From positions 22,473,573 through 22,537,572 of the forward strand of contig JAVHZZ010000003.1 of assembly GCA_036250195.1 (NCBI GenBank): a stretch of DNA of 64,000 bases, written 5' to 3'. This DNA is from Mixophyes australis. Lineage: Eukaryota > Chordata > Amphibia > Anura > Limnodynastidae. Below the pieces are notes generated by a model. That model searched no databases, was not told the origin of the DNA, and saw only the letters and a list, made by a program, of their open reading frames with translations. This document shows, in pieces, positions 1-12,169 of this stretch (its first letter is position 1; each line of letters opens with the position of its first letter). Position numbers and translations under genes: made by a program.

Positions 1-397
1 TGCTTTTGGCGGTGGACAAAGGTCAGCATGGGCACTATGACCTGTCTGTGGCTACGCAGCCCCATGTGCAGCAAGCTGTGATGCACTGTGTGTTCTGACA
101 CCTTTCCGTCATAGCCAGCATTATCTTTTTCAGCAATTGTGCTACAGTAGCTCTTCTGTGGGATTGGACAAGATGGGGTAACCTTCGCTCCCCACATGTA
201 TCAGTGAGCCTTGGGCACCCCTGGCCTTTTTGCAGGCTCTCCTGTTGTCCTTCCTTGGATCACTTTTGATAGGTACTGTGCACTACATACCAGGAACACC
301 CCACAAGACCTGTCGGTTTGGAGATGCTCTGACCCAGTCGTCTAGCCATCACAATTTGGCCCCTGTCATAGACGATTAGATCCTTACACTTGCCCAT
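1..397 (-). pseudogene. Tc1/mariner transposase, N-terminal part, decayed
   Basis: Starting from the ATG at 397 the minus strand reads MGKCKDL, the same start as the copy at 13361, and continues through the paired helix-turn-helix DNA-binding region. Stops and frame changes interrupt it. The DDE catalytic domain would lie beyond the window. The transposase would bind the element's terminal repeats and carry out cut-and-paste transposition; this copy cannot be functional. Confidence 0.78.
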
Positions 398-543
398 TTT
401 CCTGGTTCCAACACATCAACTTCAAGAAGGGACTGCTCACTTGCTGCCTAATATATCCCACCCCTTGACAGGTGCCATTGTACCCAGATAATCAATGTCA
501 TTCACTTCATTGTCAGTGGTTTTAATGTTGTGGCTGAACAGTG
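1..543 (-). mobile_element. Tc1/mariner element, 5' part, cut by window edge
   Basis: The right end carries the same terminal sequence as the full element at 13216-14433 (GTTGTGGCTGAACAGTG here, GTTGTGGTTGATCAGTG there) and is followed by TA, the target site of this superfamily. The interior matches that copy on the opposite strand through the first half of the transposase, so this is the 5' half of a second, inverted copy that continues beyond base 1. Confidence 0.88.
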
Positions 544-990
544 TATATTTGTAATGTAGAATGTAGCATACAATCTCAGTAGGTGACAATTTCTTCATTT
601 TTATCATGTCACATGAATAACTGCTCATATAATCATACTTATTTCCACCAGCGCAACAATCTCAGCCTTGAGATGCCACGATTTTCGTCATCCGTCAGAT
701 TTCCATTAAAATTGCAATGTTTCGCTCCGATTGTCTAGTACAAAGGCCTTTCAGCGAGGCTGATTTTATAAACATTAACCTATATATTTATACAATATAG
801 ACCAGTCAGCGACACCACTAAGAAAAGTATTCAGTACAAGAGCTGGATGCATTCAATGCAATAAGCAGAGAGGGGGAGATATTTGTGAGGTTTCCTGAAT
901 GAACAACAGCTATGGCATTGTGTAGAAAAGCAGTTCATCTTATACAGTATAATACCATACACCGGAGGAAACGACAGCTGTTCCGTAGGT
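544..990. other. No gene seen
   Basis: AT-rich sequence with no convincing ORF and no recognised repeat. Confidence 0.6.
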
Positions 991-1115
991 AACTGTGATG
1001 GTGGTGTTGCCTATAGCAACCAATCAGATTAAATATCTTCTTTTTATTGTACAGTTTAGGAAATGAAAGCAAGCATCTGATTGGTTGCTGTGGGCAACAC
1101 CAGCTTTTCTACCCA
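991..1115. mobile_element. Palindromic CCAAT-bearing MITE, copy 1
   Basis: An inverted repeat in which GTTGCCTATAGCAACCAATC (1006-1025) faces its approximate complement, GATTGGTTGCTGTGGGCAAC (about 1079-1098). The same arrangement occurs at 5255-5430 and 31262-31436, so this is a dispersed family. It has no coding capacity. The outer arms are poorly preserved here, so the ends are approximate. Confidence 0.65.
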
Positions 1116-1185
1116 GTTTCCTGAGGAAATATTTTCAGAAATGTCACCACTTTTAGCTAAAGTCACTGTAAAAAAAGTGGTCAAG

Positions 1186-2379
<1,194 letters not shown>

Positions 2380-2700
2380 CCTTCTTGAAAAATCTGGACT
2401 ATGTACAGTGCCTCGACTAAAACATTTCTGTGGCACGGTCAGGCGATTTTTCAAATCAAGGCAAGAATGGTGTCGAAAGCTGCCGTTATTAATTTGCTGT
2501 GAGCGTTTAATATCCCCACGGCCGTCATCCAGCTATGCTGACTGTAAGATCCTAATGCAGCGTAGGAATCAGCGCTCGCTACTGCACTAGATCCGTAATA
2601 TTTATCTGGCCCTTAATGCTCTGATTTACTAGCTGTGCAATTTCACCTCGTTTGCCCTACTGTACATAAAATTAAGAGGCGGCCATGCATACCCTAATGC
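2380..2700. promoter_or_regulatory. Candidate conserved non-coding element
   Basis: Unlike its neighbours, this stretch is balanced in composition, free of repeats and contains short homeodomain-like ATTA/TAAT cores, with TTATTAATTTGC near 2487. The 60-codon ORF here has no recognisable domain. The call rests on sequence texture only; no alignment was possible. Confidence 0.28.
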
Positions 2701-2939
2701 ATCATTTATGAAATGACAGTGTCCCGAACCCTCTCCGTGTACACGCACACGTTCCCATTATCCTTCCTGATGTATAGAGCTGTATTAATGTCGTCCCCCC
2801 CTTACATAAACATATGTAGTACCACTTGTACCACAGCAGGTGGTTTAGATTGTTGGATTTACAGTTCTGCAACTCAGCCTTCGTGAACGACCTGAAACGG
2901 GGGGTTGCTTTTTCTCCACGCACATCAGTATGACATTTT

Positions 2940-3180
2940 TTTTTTTATTATAATCAACAGCTTGTCTCTAGGGAAGGGGAAGGGGGGGGGGGGTGGTGCA
3001 TGATTATTATCAGGATATGCATCCAAAAACATTCTTTTAATTTTTTCCCCCTCTTCACAAAGATCTTTGTAGCCCCCTCCTTTCCTACCGCTTCTCCCAG
3101 CTGCAGCCTACTTGCAGCAGATTAGAGGAGTAGCCCCAGTGTAATAATGACAGGCATATTGCAAGGGGGGGGGGGGGGCG
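2940..3180. repeat. Poly-T and poly-G tracts
   Basis: Contains a T-run near 2937 and G-runs near 2980 and 3163 of more than ten bases each. No gene. Confidence 0.85.
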
Positions 3181-3377
3181 ATGCTGCTGAATATCTCACT
3201 AACACCCACTGAAGAGTGGAGCTGGCTTAGGAAAGAATAAATGAAAGAACAGAGAGGAGAAATATGGAGACGATTGCCATTGCCTATTGTGAATGCTCAC
3301 AGGCTGTAATCTCTTATTTTGCAGCATAAAGTGATCTGGTGGCATGGAATGGCCTCTGGGATGTATATAAGGAATCC

Positions 3378-3379
<2 letters not shown>

Positions 3380-3409
<30 letters not shown>
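3380..3409 (+). repeat. (CT)n microsatellite
   Basis: About 14 uninterrupted CT units, preceded by ATGTATATAAGGAATC, which by chance resembles a TATA box. Confidence 0.95.
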
Positions 3410-3413
<4 letters not shown>

Positions 3414-3720
3414 TCAGTCCCGTTACTCAGGTCCCGAGTGGTACAAAAAAATAAAGACAGCAGAGGAGCCCATCTGGCATCTTATCAGTTCTGTCAAGTC
3501 TTGCATACGGTAAAATGCTAATGACCTGGATATAGCTCATGCAAAATGCAGCACAGAGTGCGAGAGAAGAAGGAGAGGAATGAAGTCATAGACTTATAGA
3601 GCTAGCTCAGGCATCCTATAGCTTATCAAATGCACCACCGAGCGGCCACTATGCTACGGCGTTACCCATATCCCAGATATATTATGACGTTACCCATATC
3701 GCAGAAAAATAAATACTTTG

Positions 3721-3724
<4 letters not shown>

Positions 3725-3755
<31 letters not shown>

Positions 3756-3768
3756 CGTATGTATACAT

Positions 3769-3811
<43 letters not shown>

Positions 3812-3908
3812 TATATATATTCATATATATATATATATATATATAAACATATATTTATATGTGTATATATATATTTATATGTATGTATATATATATAGGT
3901 ATAAATAT

Positions 3909-3942
<34 letters not shown>

Positions 3943-4010
3943 TTTAGGTGGATATATATATATATATATATATACGTATAAATATATATATATATATATA
4001 TATTTATATG

Positions 4011-4059
<49 letters not shown>

Positions 4060-4060
4060 G

Positions 4061-4104
<44 letters not shown>

Positions 4105-4112
4105 CATATACA

Positions 4113-4144
<32 letters not shown>

Positions 4145-4150
4145 GTATGC
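3725..4150. repeat. Long imperfect (TA)n microsatellite
   Basis: About 425 bp of TA dinucleotides broken by TATG, CGTA, TTTATATG and (TATG)n variants. The Tyr-Ile ORFs on both strands are artefacts of the repeat. The mosaic of variant blocks suggests repeated slippage and duplication. Confidence 0.96.
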
Positions 4151-4719
4151 ATACTTCTATATATCTTTGTCACAAGTGCATGTATATTTATAAAGCATGT
4201 TGAAGTCAAGAAGTATGTATCTCTAAACCATTCTCAGTAACTAAATAGGCAAATCATAACTACATAACATTAAAAAAAACATAATATGTAAAATAATTTG
4301 CTGTCATGTTAATGTAAAAAGTATTTTTAATTTTTTTTCTTGTAACTACAGATATATTGCACTTTTATTTTTTTTATTTTTGTTACTATTATTGATCCAT
4401 CTTTAAAAATGAGTTGCATATTAGGAAGGGGGGGGGGCACTCATGCTTATAGTATGGAATATATATTTTAAACATAAATAGAGAACAACAAACCCTCCGG
4501 AATATATAAAATTGACTTGAAGGTAGATGGTTTCTGTGCAGGAAGCTGAGGTTGGAGCTCAGGTCTTTGTCGTACCCAGTACGCTACATCTATAACTGTG
4601 AGCGTGCACAGTGTTGGTTAATAGAACCATGTCTCCACAGAATTTAAAGACTACTAGTAGAAGTGAGAATATTTTTTTGCAAGAGGTCTGTATTAATTAA
4701 CGTCAACTGAAAGCCCCCC
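4151..4719. other. No gene seen
   Basis: AT-rich single-copy-looking DNA with a short G-run near 4428. No supported ORF. Confidence 0.55.
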
Positions 4720-4960
4720 CCTGCTCATTACAGAGTCATTCTCTCAAGATGGGGTAATTATACCGTTTCCAGAGGGTGATCTCCTTTTCTGCAGATATGA
4801 GCAGCCATAACAATGGCTTATTTCAAGGGGGAAATATCATTTTTGACAAGCGCTTCACTCACAAATACCTATTTATTTCTACCGAGTGCATCTGCTACAT
4901 CTGGCGAGGCAGGTATATGCCGTCATTTTACTGCAGAATTTTAGTTTTCTGTAAAACGGT
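4720..4960. promoter_or_regulatory. Candidate conserved non-coding element
   Basis: A repeat-free segment with a GGGGTAATTATACCG core, CCATAACAATGG (Sox-like ACAATGG, about 4807) and several TTATTT cores. It codes for nothing recognisable. Called from texture and motif clustering only. Confidence 0.28.
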
Positions 4961-5254
4961 ATATAGGATATAAATTAAAACCACTGAATTTTTATTTTTT
5001 TTGCGAGGTAGTTTATTTAACAACTCCCAAACTATTCCACGGGACACGCTTTTGGGTTAAAGTAACGTTTTATTCCCATATACACTACCATTAAGAGTAA
5101 TGTAATTGTACTGTACAAAGGAGGTCTGCGTTTAGGCCTTTTTAGCCAGGGCATTAACAATACAGTGAAATGTTATTTAAATAGGTAATACGTACTGTAC
5201 ATTTTAATGGTAGTAATTATTGAGCACATAGATATGTGGGACAAAAAAGATAAA

Positions 5255-5430
5255 GGGGTAGATTGATCAAACCTTCTAAAATGGAAAAGTGGAGGTGTTG
5301 CCCTTAGCAGCCAATCAGATTCCAGCTATCATGTTCTAGAATCTATTAGATAAATGATAGCTAGAATCTGATTGGTTGCTATGGGCAACAACTCCACTTT
5401 TCCATTTTAGAAGGTTTGATAAATCTACCC
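5255..5430. mobile_element. Palindromic CCAAT-bearing MITE, copy 2 (best preserved)
   Basis: A 176-bp near-perfect foldback. The outer arm GGGTAGATT...AAACCTTCTAAAATGG at the left is complementary to CCATTTTAGAAGGTTT...AATCTACCC at the right, and the inner arms carry CCAATCAG and its complement CTGATTGG. The loop lies around 5335-5350. It has no ORF, so it depends on enzymes made elsewhere. The superfamily is undecided because I see no clear target-site duplication. Confidence 0.85.
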
Positions 5431-6339
5431 AAAAGATGGAGAGGTTGTTTAGTGAGGAATAATCTCCAGAGCACATTCATTTTTATATTTCTTGCGTTGC
5501 TTGTACAGTACACATCTAGAAACAGCCTTGTTGTCTGGATTTTATAAAGACTCCATCTTGACAGCAGAGGTCGGTCATCAAATATACACAGTAGCTGCTT
5601 CTAATCTTAGTAATGGTACTTTGAGGTTTTTCTCTGTTGTGCCATAAATCTAATAACTAATACATTATTCCTTGCCCAGTTAATTTTTGTAACATTAGTC
5701 ATGTTTTATTGAAATATACTGTAGATTTGTAATACATAGACATTTTATTACTCTAACCCCTGGCCCCTGCTCACCTGTTTAGGGAGCCTGGGTCTCAGGG
5801 AATTATGTCACAGGAAAGGAGAAGCCTCCAGCAGGGGGCAGTCCAAGGCTACTTTGGGTGCTGGAGACCACATGGCCAGCATGCTCACGGAATGAAGCTT
5901 CCATTAGTCCAGAGCCCTGATAATTTTGAGAGAGTTTATCACCAAAACAGAGGAAGAAGTTGGAGAAGTGTAGGAGTGGGGCCATAGGGGAGGTAGGTCC
6001 ACTGAGTCACCAAGTGTAGCCAATGGGTTTAGAGTCCACTGAACCTGCTAGAGAGATGAAGTAACTGTGAGACTAAGGACTTTGGAGAGATGTGCTGCAA
6101 GGAGAATCAAATACACAAAGGACAACACCATTATAGTGACAGTAAAGACAATGAGAAGGACTGAAAATCCCCCTAGAAATAACAATAAGTCTTGCAGAGA
6201 AGCTACATGTATGACAGAGCTGCCAACCTTACAAAGAAAGCTGACAGTCTTGCCGAAAGATCTGCCAATCTATCAGGGAAAGCTGCCAGGTTACTAGAGA
6301 GGGATGCTAGAATCACAGAGGGAACTACCATTCTCAGAG
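5431..6339. other. No gene seen
   Basis: Non-coding. The segment 5760-6330 is purine-rich on the plus strand with loosely repeated AGAGGGA/GCTGCCA phrases and may be decayed transposon sequence, but I recognise no domain. Confidence 0.5.
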
Positions 6340-6495
6340 GGGTGTCCAGTCCAGAGGGAGTCCGAGTCCAGTCCTGAGGTAGTGCAGGTCTAGTCTAGAG
6401 GGAGTCCAGGTCCAGTTCAGAGGGAGTCCAGGTCCAGTTCAGAGGGAGTCCAGGTCCAATCCAGAGTGAATCCAGGTCTTATCCAGAGAGAGTCA
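6340..6495 (+). repeat. Short 22-bp tandem repeat
   Basis: Six to seven diverging units of AGAGGGAGTCCAGGTCCAGT plus two bases. Central units are nearly identical and edge units are diverged, as expected of a small minisatellite. Confidence 0.85.
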
Positions 6496-6587
6496 GGAAT
6501 TGTCCCAGCTGCCTGCTGTTACTACTACTGGCACATTAAATCCTATAGAGAGGTGTCGGTGGAGACCCAGCCAGGCCTTTGATCTAG

Positions 6588-6861
6588 GTTTCAAGCAGGG
6601 CCATCTTAGCAACATTATGGGCCCCCGGGCAAAGCAGTGCACCGGGGCCCATATATATATATTATATATATTAGAGATAGATAGATATAGAGATAGATAG
6701 ATGTACTTACTCAGTGACCCTTGAAGGTTTTTTTTGCAGGTTTTTTCTTTTGCAGGATTATTTCTTTTAATTAAGAGCCCTGGCTATGGGGCCCCCTTGC
6801 CCGTGGGGCCCCCGGGCATCTGCCCATCGCGCCCAATGGAAAAGATGGCCCTGGTTTCAAG
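6588..6861. mobile_element. Non-autonomous hAT element with 8-bp TSD
   Basis: The ends CAGGGCCATCTT (from 6596) and AAGATGGCCCTG (to 6853) are inverted, and both are flanked by the same 8 bases, GTTTCAAG (6588-6595 and 6854-6861). CAGGG...CCCTG ends with an 8-bp duplication are typical of the hAT superfamily. The 258-bp body has GGGCCCCCGGGC palindromes at both sides and an internal (TA)n/(GATA)n stretch, with no transposase. Confidence 0.88.
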
Positions 6862-7660
6862 TGCCCTCCAGGTTTCCAGTACTGGTCAGTGTTCATGGCA
6901 AGTGTGGGTAACCAGCTACATATAGCACTGCACCATACATGGTGCTAAACACCAGTACTGCAGGCTGCCTGAGCTAGCCGTCTGGTCTTGAACTGCCCTA
7001 CAGTTATTGTGCTGATAACAGATGGAAATAATGTAAACATGATCTATTCTTTGTATAATGCTTTTTTTAAATGGCAAAGGTTTTATAAATATTTATTCAT
7101 CTATTTTTACATGTTTTTAATTTTTTTTTAGTGGAAATGATTTAGTTCAGATCTAGACTTTTGATTCCAATGAATACTTATCTGCAGACTCTGTCTTTGG
7201 CCCATTATTACCAGGGCAGCTCGGCTACTACCTTGGTATTATATGAAATGAAAATATTTGTAGTCTATGGTATGCACTACACTGTTGATTATAATTATCA
7301 ATGACTATTGTAGTTGTGGTAAGCAACGAGACTGGTTTCACCGTTCCTCCCAATATATATATATTTATATATTTGTATGTCCTGTTACATTGTACGTGAC
7401 ATATGGTATGCTGTATTGTGCTATTTACTGTGTTAGCTATGTGTATTGGTAGATGTGCTTTATTCTAATTTGCGCCTAGGCATTATCTGGTTTATGTATT
7501 ATTATTGTATTTATATATTATTACTGGATGTATTTGATTTGTATTGTACCCTTCACAGCATAAATCCAGCAGATCCATATATCTGCTATTAATCTATTAG
7601 GTAGTTTTATTGGCTGCTGAAAGAATTACACACTCAAAAATTAAATGTTTCCTACACAAA
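6862..7660. other. No gene seen
   Basis: AT-rich non-coding DNA. Short ORFs have no recognisable content. Confidence 0.55.
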
Positions 7661-8540
7661 GTGGCGGCAGCTCCCACCACATAGACACAAGACTGGGAGG
7701 ACCCAGGATGGACTGACAGCATTGATGGAACTATCACCGCTGCAGGGGGTGCAGCGACCATGGGACCTGGAGGTCACAGAGAAGTGACAGGAGAGAGGAA
7801 CATGAGAGAAAGATTTTAGTAAAAGTAGAGAGTCAGGCTGAGAGGAGTGACAGACAGTGAATTAACATGAGAGTTCAAAGTGGGTGAAGAGAGTCAGACA
7901 GAGAGGAGCCATTAAGCCCCGACCACCGCAATTCAATTCCATGAATTTCATTTGTTTAATAAAATAGGGGCGTGGCTATGGTGACGCCCCCCTACACTTG
8001 TCACACGGCCTGTCTTTCCAGGACCTCCCAGGGGACAGGTTGTAAAAGTTGGCAAGTATGGTTAACGTAGGAGAACGTTCCTGGTGAATAGAGCCAGTAA
8101 GGCAGAAGTGACAGAAAGTGAGGTAACGCAAGGGAGAGATTTTAGTGTGTGAAGAAATACACAGAGGGAAGTACCAGAGAGATAGAGAGTTTAAGGGGAA
8201 GATTATAACAGAGATTGAAAATACATGGATAATATGAATAGAGACAAGTAGAAATTTTTAGTGCAAGTAGGGGCTCATCTGTCCCTCGGGATGGTCCCAA
8301 AGTAGGCTACCTTGGGGTGAGTTACCCGTCTACCTGCATTTGTTTTCCTTTAAAATGTTCCTAATAGGGTGCTGAGCCGATTCTTGCCTCTTGGCCTAAG
8401 TTTTGTCTGCCAGACCCTGAGTGCAAGAGAAGAAGTTTGTAAAGCAAAGGAGGGAAGAGAAGCTAGAGACAGAGAGACAGTAATGTAGGAATACTGTGGA
8501 AGGGAATGTTTCAGAAAAAGTTGATTTAAGGAGCAGAACT
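7661..8540 (+). other. Purine-rich decayed repeat, unclassified
   Basis: Phrases such as AGATTTTAGT followed by GAGAGTCAG and GAGTGACAGACAGTGA recur two to three times at about 100-300 bp spacing, interrupted near 7912-8060 by a segment containing GGGGCGTGGC. The string GGGGCTCATCTG near 8272 faintly resembles the leader after a retroviral primer site, but no LTR pair or pol is visible, so the nature is open. Confidence 0.35.
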
Positions 8541-8891
8541 AAGTCATTACATAGATGCAGGATGAGTCCAGCGATGGCCAGGGAAACTGTGCCAGACCCG
8601 AGTATAAGGCACCTGGAGAATTACTCTGTAACCCCAACGAAGTGACAGTGATCACAAACATCACCCAAATATCTAGGAAATCACCAGTTACAGATAAATT
8701 GGTAGCACTAACTAGGCGCAAAAAAATGCTATTTAGTTATAATAAGTCTTGGTCAGGTGGAGCTTTTTATAGTTACAGTCCGACAGAATTGGACACTGAG
8801 TATAATGATAAACAAGGTGAAAACAAATAGCTACCTGCAACAATACACTGAAGGTATCATCCAAGGTCTTCATATTTGTGTATGTGCTGTG

Positions 8892-8896
<5 letters not shown>

Positions 8897-8940
<44 letters not shown>
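8897..8940. repeat. (TA)n microsatellite
   Basis: About 20 TA units running into (CA)n and directly abutting the end of the Tc1 element at 8944. Tc1/mariner elements insert at TA, so it is a plausible landing site. Confidence 0.93.
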
Positions 8941-8943
<3 letters not shown>

Positions 8944-8946
<3 letters not shown>

Positions 8947-10172
8947 TATATGGACAAAAGTGTTTGGATGCTAGACCATTACACCAACAGGGACTGTAAT
9001 GACATTGTATTCAAATACTTTAATATGGAGTTGGTCCCCCTTTTGCAGCGATAACAGCTTCCACTCTTCTTGGAAGGTTTTCCACAAGATGTTTCTATGG
9101 GAATTTGTGTCCATTCATTCTGTGGAGCATTTATGAGGTCAGGCACTGATGTTGGAGGAGAAGGTCTGGCTCACAATCTCTGTTCCAGTTCATCCCAAAG
9201 ATGTTCGATGGGGATGAGGTCAGGGCTCTGTATGGGCCAGTCGAGTTCTTTTACCTAGAACTCATCAAACCATGTCTTTGTAGTCCTTGCTTTGTGCACT
9301 GGGACACAGTCATGTTGGAATAGAAAAGGGCCTTCCCCAAACTGTTTCCACGAAGTTGGAAGCATAATATTGTCCAAAATTACTTGATATGCTAAAGCAT
9401 TAAGTTTGCCCTTCACTGGAGATAAGGGGCCTTGCCCAAACTCTGAAAAACAGCCCCATACCATTATCCCTCCTCCACCAAACTTTACAGTTGGCATAAT
9501 GCAGTCAGGCAGGTAACGTTCTCCTGGCATCCGCCAATCCCAGACTCGCCCATCTGACTGCCAAACAGAGAAGCGTGATTTGTCACTCCAAAAAACACGT
9601 TTCCACTGCTCCACAATCCAGTGTGGGTGTGCTTTACACCACTCCATCTGACGCTTGGCATTGGTCTTGGTGATGTGAGGCTTGCATGCAGCTGCTCGGC
9701 CATGGAAACCCATTCCATTAAGCTCCCGCCGCACAGTTTTTGTGCTTACATTAATATCAGCGGAACTTCGGAACTCTTCAGCTATGGAATCAGCAGAGCG
9801 TTGGTGACTTTAACACACCATGTGCCTTAGCAGTCGTTGACCCCGCTCTGTGATTTTATGTGGTCTTCTGCTTTGTGGCCGAGTTGCTGTTGTTCCTAAA
9901 CGCTTCCACTTTCTAATAATATCACTTACAGTTGACCTTGGAATATCCAGCAGGGATGTCATTTCACGAACCGTCTTATTGTAAAGCTGGCATCCTATCA
10001 CAGTACCACACTTGAAGTCACTGAGCTCTTCAGAACGACCCATTTTATATCACAAATGTTTGCAAATGGAGACTACATGACTAGGTTCTTGATTTTATAC
10101 ACCTCTGGCCTGATTGAAACACCTCAATTCAATAATTAACAGGTGTGGCCAAATACTTTTGTCCATATAGTG
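8944..10172 (-). mobile_element. Tc1/mariner (DD34E) element, complete but dead
   Basis: The left end CACTATATGGACAAAAGT and right end ACTTTTGTCCATATAGTG are inverted copies of each other and enclose 1229 bp, the usual size for a Tc1 element. The right end is followed by TA. The left flank is CA, consistent with change in the adjoining microsatellite. It encodes one transposase on the minus strand. Confidence 0.93.
9020..10043 (-). pseudogene. Tc1 transposase (DD34E), three nonsense codons
   Basis: The ATG at 10043 begins MGRSEELSDF, followed by two helix-turn-helix regions and a GRPHK-like linker (here SRRPHK). The catalytic D of WSDKSRF, the D of FQHD and the E of PIEHLWDE are all present, with 34 residues between the last two. 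In-frame stops lie at 9810-9812 (TAA), 9255-9257 (TAG) and 9171-9173 (TGA, at an expected CGA arginine). The reading frame otherwise runs straight through, and a small indel near 9090 shifts the C-terminus. Family role: binds terminal repeats and performs cut-and-paste transposition. This copy is inactive, but the light damage suggests moderate age. Confidence 0.92.
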
Positions 10173-10959
10173 TATATGTTTATTGTGACAAAAACACTGG
10201 AATAGTTATGGATGAAGAGTGAGGGCTCCATCCATTGGGCCCCATTTCGGGTCTTTTGGGCCTTCAGCTGGGTTGGGTATGAAATCCAAATGGAAGAAGT
10301 GCCGACAGACTAAATGCCAGTATTTCAATTTGGCCAACACTGATTAAAATCCGACATTGTGATTTCCGACAGTCAAAATGCCAACAGTCACAATGCCAAC
10401 ATTAAATCAGCAATTCCAGCAGGTCCAGCGACTATACAGTCACTGGAGCTGCCGATGGTAAGCGGTCTTAAAAATAAATAAATACAATTTAACAAAAAGC
10501 TTGCCGTCCCCCCAGTCCTGTTAACCTTAGTGCTGGTTAGAGGAAAAGTGGGGGTCAAATAGCATGGGGTCCCAATGACTCTTCTCAACTAGCACTAGGC
10601 TTAGCCAGTCGGGGCTGGTGGCACTATAGCAGGTGAACAACAGTGTAGGGCCCCTCTGCCATTATGGCAAAAAATCCTGCAAAAAAATAATAAAAAAAAA
10701 AAAAAAAAATACTTACCTTGAGGTCACGTCAGCTGGCAATCCGGCTCCCCCCTGTTCTCCTTCTCCGTGCTGCGCTCACAGTGAATTTCGGGCGTGACGT
10801 CATCACGCCTGACATTTTCATTGCAGAGTGCAGCAAGGAGGAGTCACACCCGCGCGCGCGCTAGAACTAGCAGCAGCAGTGAATCGGAAAAAAAGAAGAG
10901 AAGAGGATCGGAAAACAAGCCGATTAAAAGATAAGTTAAGGGGGATTTGAAAAAAGTGA
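10173..10959. other. No gene; dispersed-repeat fragments
   Basis: At 10300-10405 the phrases CCGACAG and AATGCCAACA recur, as in a short foldback repeat. At 10684-10711 there is an A-rich run followed by ACTTACCTTGAGGTCACG, possibly the end of a retroposed repeat. Near 10851 there is a short (CG)n. No ORF is supported. Confidence 0.45.
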
Positions 10960-11360
10960 GATATCTACTATATAAATGCCTAGTGGCGTGTGTGGAAAAA
11001 AACAAACAAGCTGCAGCGCCGCCTGCTGGGCAGAGTTATACACTGACCTATATATTTCTTGAAGGAGAAGTGACAGTTGGGAGTGGTTGGTGGTTGCCGG
11101 GGGTGACAGTGGGGAGTTTTTAACACCTTAAGTAGCTTGATGAAGGATGTGGCGATGAAGATGAAGGATGTGACGATGGAGAAAAATGATGAGGTGGTGA
11201 CATGTGGACAAAACCACGTTAAAAAAGGGCGCTTGCGTCGGGAAGTAACGATCTTCCCCTGAGGAGGCCTGGGCTATGGCCCAAATGCATGACAAGAACC
11301 TTTTTAACACCTTAAGTAGCTTGATTTGACTAGAATGCATAAGTATCATGCACGGGTCAA
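10960..11360 (+). mobile_element. Possible Helitron fragment
   Basis: It starts with ATCTACTATATAAATGCC, similar to the TC...CTATATAA start common to vertebrate Helitrons, and ends near ATCATGCACGGGTCAACTTG, similar to the CACGGGT region often seen near these elements' ends. The phrase TTTTTAACACCTTAAGTAGC occurs twice (near 11116 and 11299). There is no Rep/helicase and no clear 3' hairpin with CTRR, so this is tentative. Confidence 0.38.
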
Positions 11361-11361
11361 C

Positions 11362-11362
11362 T

Positions 11363-11408
<46 letters not shown>
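11362..11408. repeat. (TA)n microsatellite
   Basis: About 22 TA units, followed by a short (CA)n at 11430-11443. Confidence 0.95.
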
Positions 11409-11412
<4 letters not shown>

Positions 11413-11804
11413 CACTTTTTTTCTTAACACACACACACACACACTGCTTTCATTGCTCTGTCTGTTGAATACAATTACCAGTATCTATCATTATTCTGTA
11501 TGTTTGGACAAATACACACTCTGTTTCTTGGATATTTCTTTTGATAACTGTGCAGGTTTATGTTTGAGCATACTGTAGAATTGTTTGTGGTTGTCAATAA
11601 TAGATGTACTGCTAATATGTACAATGTGGGAATATTTGTATCTAGAATAAGATTTGTGCTGGCACTGTGATTTCTTTTTATTTTATGCATTTTGAAGCCT
11701 TTAACAGATTGTGGTTGTCAATATTACGAAAAAAGGTTTATATAATAGATTGGGCACCCCTCTATGAGGACTATAAAAAGGTCCTTTGCACTAAAGAAGT
11801 TGAA
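11409..11804. other. No gene seen
   Basis: AT-rich, no recognised element. Confidence 0.55.
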
Positions 11805-11808
11805 CAGC

Positions 11809-11852
<44 letters not shown>

Positions 11853-11905
11853 GCCCCGGTGCACTGCTTTGCCCGGGGGCCAATAGTGAGGTTTAGATGG
11901 CCCTG
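11805..11905 (-). mobile_element. Second copy (partial) of the 6588-6861 hAT element
   Basis: Reads, in reverse, the same end (CAGGGCCATCTAAACC), the GGCCCCCGGGCAAAGCAGTG block and then (TA)n, exactly as in the left half of the copy at 6596. The left side stops in the microsatellite, so the far end is missing and no target duplication is visible. Confidence 0.82.
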
Positions 11906-12169
11906 GTGGTAACCCCTGTCCGCTCCCCCGATACCTGAATCTCGGAGGTGACTCTCGGTCCTTGAGGATATAGTGTCCATCCAGAAGTAAATAAATGCCA
12001 TCATTAACAGCTAGCATTGTCTCAGACACTCTACAGCATAAAAATATATCATTTTTAAATACTGAGATTGTGTTCAGTAAACCGCTTTGATATTGTATAG
12101 GTGCAAACACTGTATTGGTGCACATTTCATTCTGACAATAAATCTGTGATCTTATATGTGTATACTGCT

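Noticed and set aside
3360..3380. TATATAA as a core promoter
   Set aside because: Isolated TATA-like string before a CT microsatellite with no transcript or ORF downstream.
8260..8300. Retroviral leader / primer-site-like string
   Set aside because: Only partial resemblance; no LTR, no pol and no defined ends, so I do not call an endogenous retrovirus.
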